NCBI GenBank assembly: GCA_934045075.1
Contig: OW203726.1
Coordinates: 18,043,988 to 18,107,987, forward strand
DNA: 64,000 nt
Direction: 5' to 3'
Origin: Yponomeuta sedellus
Lineage: Eukaryota > Arthropoda > Insecta > Lepidoptera > Yponomeutidae
How positions within the stretch are numbered: position 1 is the stretch's first letter; every line of letters begins with the position of its first letter. Made by a program: the position numbers and the translations under genes. The notes below the pieces were generated by a model that made no database searches, was not told the DNA's origin, and saw only the letters and a list, made by a program, of their open reading frames with translations. Below are positions 63,712-64,000 of the stretch, one piece after another.

Positions 63712-64000
63712 AAAGAAAGTGTAATTGGCTAACTTCAGCACTAGGTGGCGCTGATGGCATTCTTTATGGCAGTATGGTGGTGTCTATAGCTACAGAGGAA
63801 AAATCATAGGGCCGCTATAAAACTGATGAGTAATCAGTTAAACAGTCGTCGAGTGTTGAGAATACGAAGACTAAATCTGTAACGAACAGTAACGTTCCAA
63901 ACCTTTTCTTTTAAAAGTCTAGTACAGTTTTGCCCCGCGGTGTCACCCTAGGTTTATCGATTTTCCCATAGGAATAAGATATTTTCTCGCAGTAAAACGT

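Larger units (their letters stand above)
61794..64000 (+). repeat. unit 2 of the tandem duplication, cut by window end
   Basis: Near-identical to 58982-61209. The left junction joins TACGCAA to GTGCCAATGACTG, the point where family E body begins in unit 1. The end is outside the window. Confidence 0.95.

Overview
This is a stretch of AT-rich eukaryotic DNA that consists almost entirely of decayed transposable elements. I see no intact host protein-coding gene. The best organism guess is a moth or butterfly (Lepidoptera). The reasons are the mix of families: mariner, piggyBac and Penelope-like relics, short Helitrons ending CTAGT, many non-LTR retrotransposon 3' ends with 'CCAGCAGTGG' plus short microsatellite tails, and several tRNA-headed SINE families. 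The assignment comes from recognising repeat styles, not from a database search. The longest open frame (247 codons) is a retrotransposon reverse-transcriptase tail. Most other short frames are chance or repeat-derived.

Region by region. 1-7.6 kb: SINE and LINE fragments, a 5S-rRNA-like SINE carrying a tRNA-type SINE (5.5-6.4 kb), facing a second inverted 5S-like copy (6.4-6.8 kb), then a fold-back MITE (7.2-7.6 kb). 7.7-10.4 kb: a mariner split by a 267-bp SINE and a 1158-bp LINE, each with its own target-site duplication. 10.4-20.3 kb: LINE fragments, one complete small Helitron, and a 5S-like SINE split by a GC-rich hairpin and a LINE. 20.5-21.5 kb: a piggyBac relic. 21.9-23.9 kb: small tandem and palindromic repeats and an exon-like but stop-containing minus-strand stretch. 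25-33.5 kb: Penelope, LINE and SINE fragments. 33.9-37.4 kb: a very large inverted repeat (arms 1741 and 1287 bp, spacer 393 bp). 38.2-39.7 kb: a 307-bp MITE, a 32-bp minisatellite and a Helitron end. 41-48 kb: LINE and SINE fragments, including a 575-bp fold-back that takes in flanking DNA. 48.3-49.3 kb: a Penelope-like element with a GIY-YIG endonuclease domain and inverted ends. 49.5-51.1 kb: a second mariner with a nested SINE. 52-58.9 kb: more SINEs and DNA elements. 58.98 kb to the window end: a nearly identical direct duplication with a 2812-bp unit.

For reference I name the short-element families by letter. A is a tRNA-type SINE with the tail motif TAGCCTCTAAATAGG. B is a tRNA-type SINE beginning GACCTCTGTGGCG. 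C begins GGCCTCGGTGGCGCAG. D is a tRNA-type SINE whose 3' end is TAGATGCAAAAAGG. E is a tRNA-type SINE with the tail CTCTGAGAGAAGGCC. F is the 5S-rRNA-like SINE. G is a 250-bp element beginning TGCTGTGTGGTGTCGG. The elements do not form a pathway. They are layers of insertion, and target-site duplications let the order be read at several loci. The strongest signals worth follow-up are the giant inverted repeat, the recurrent fold-back and tail-to-head architecture of family A, the 5S-like SINE, the tandem duplication, and an organelle/bacteria-like rRNA motif pair inside that duplication.
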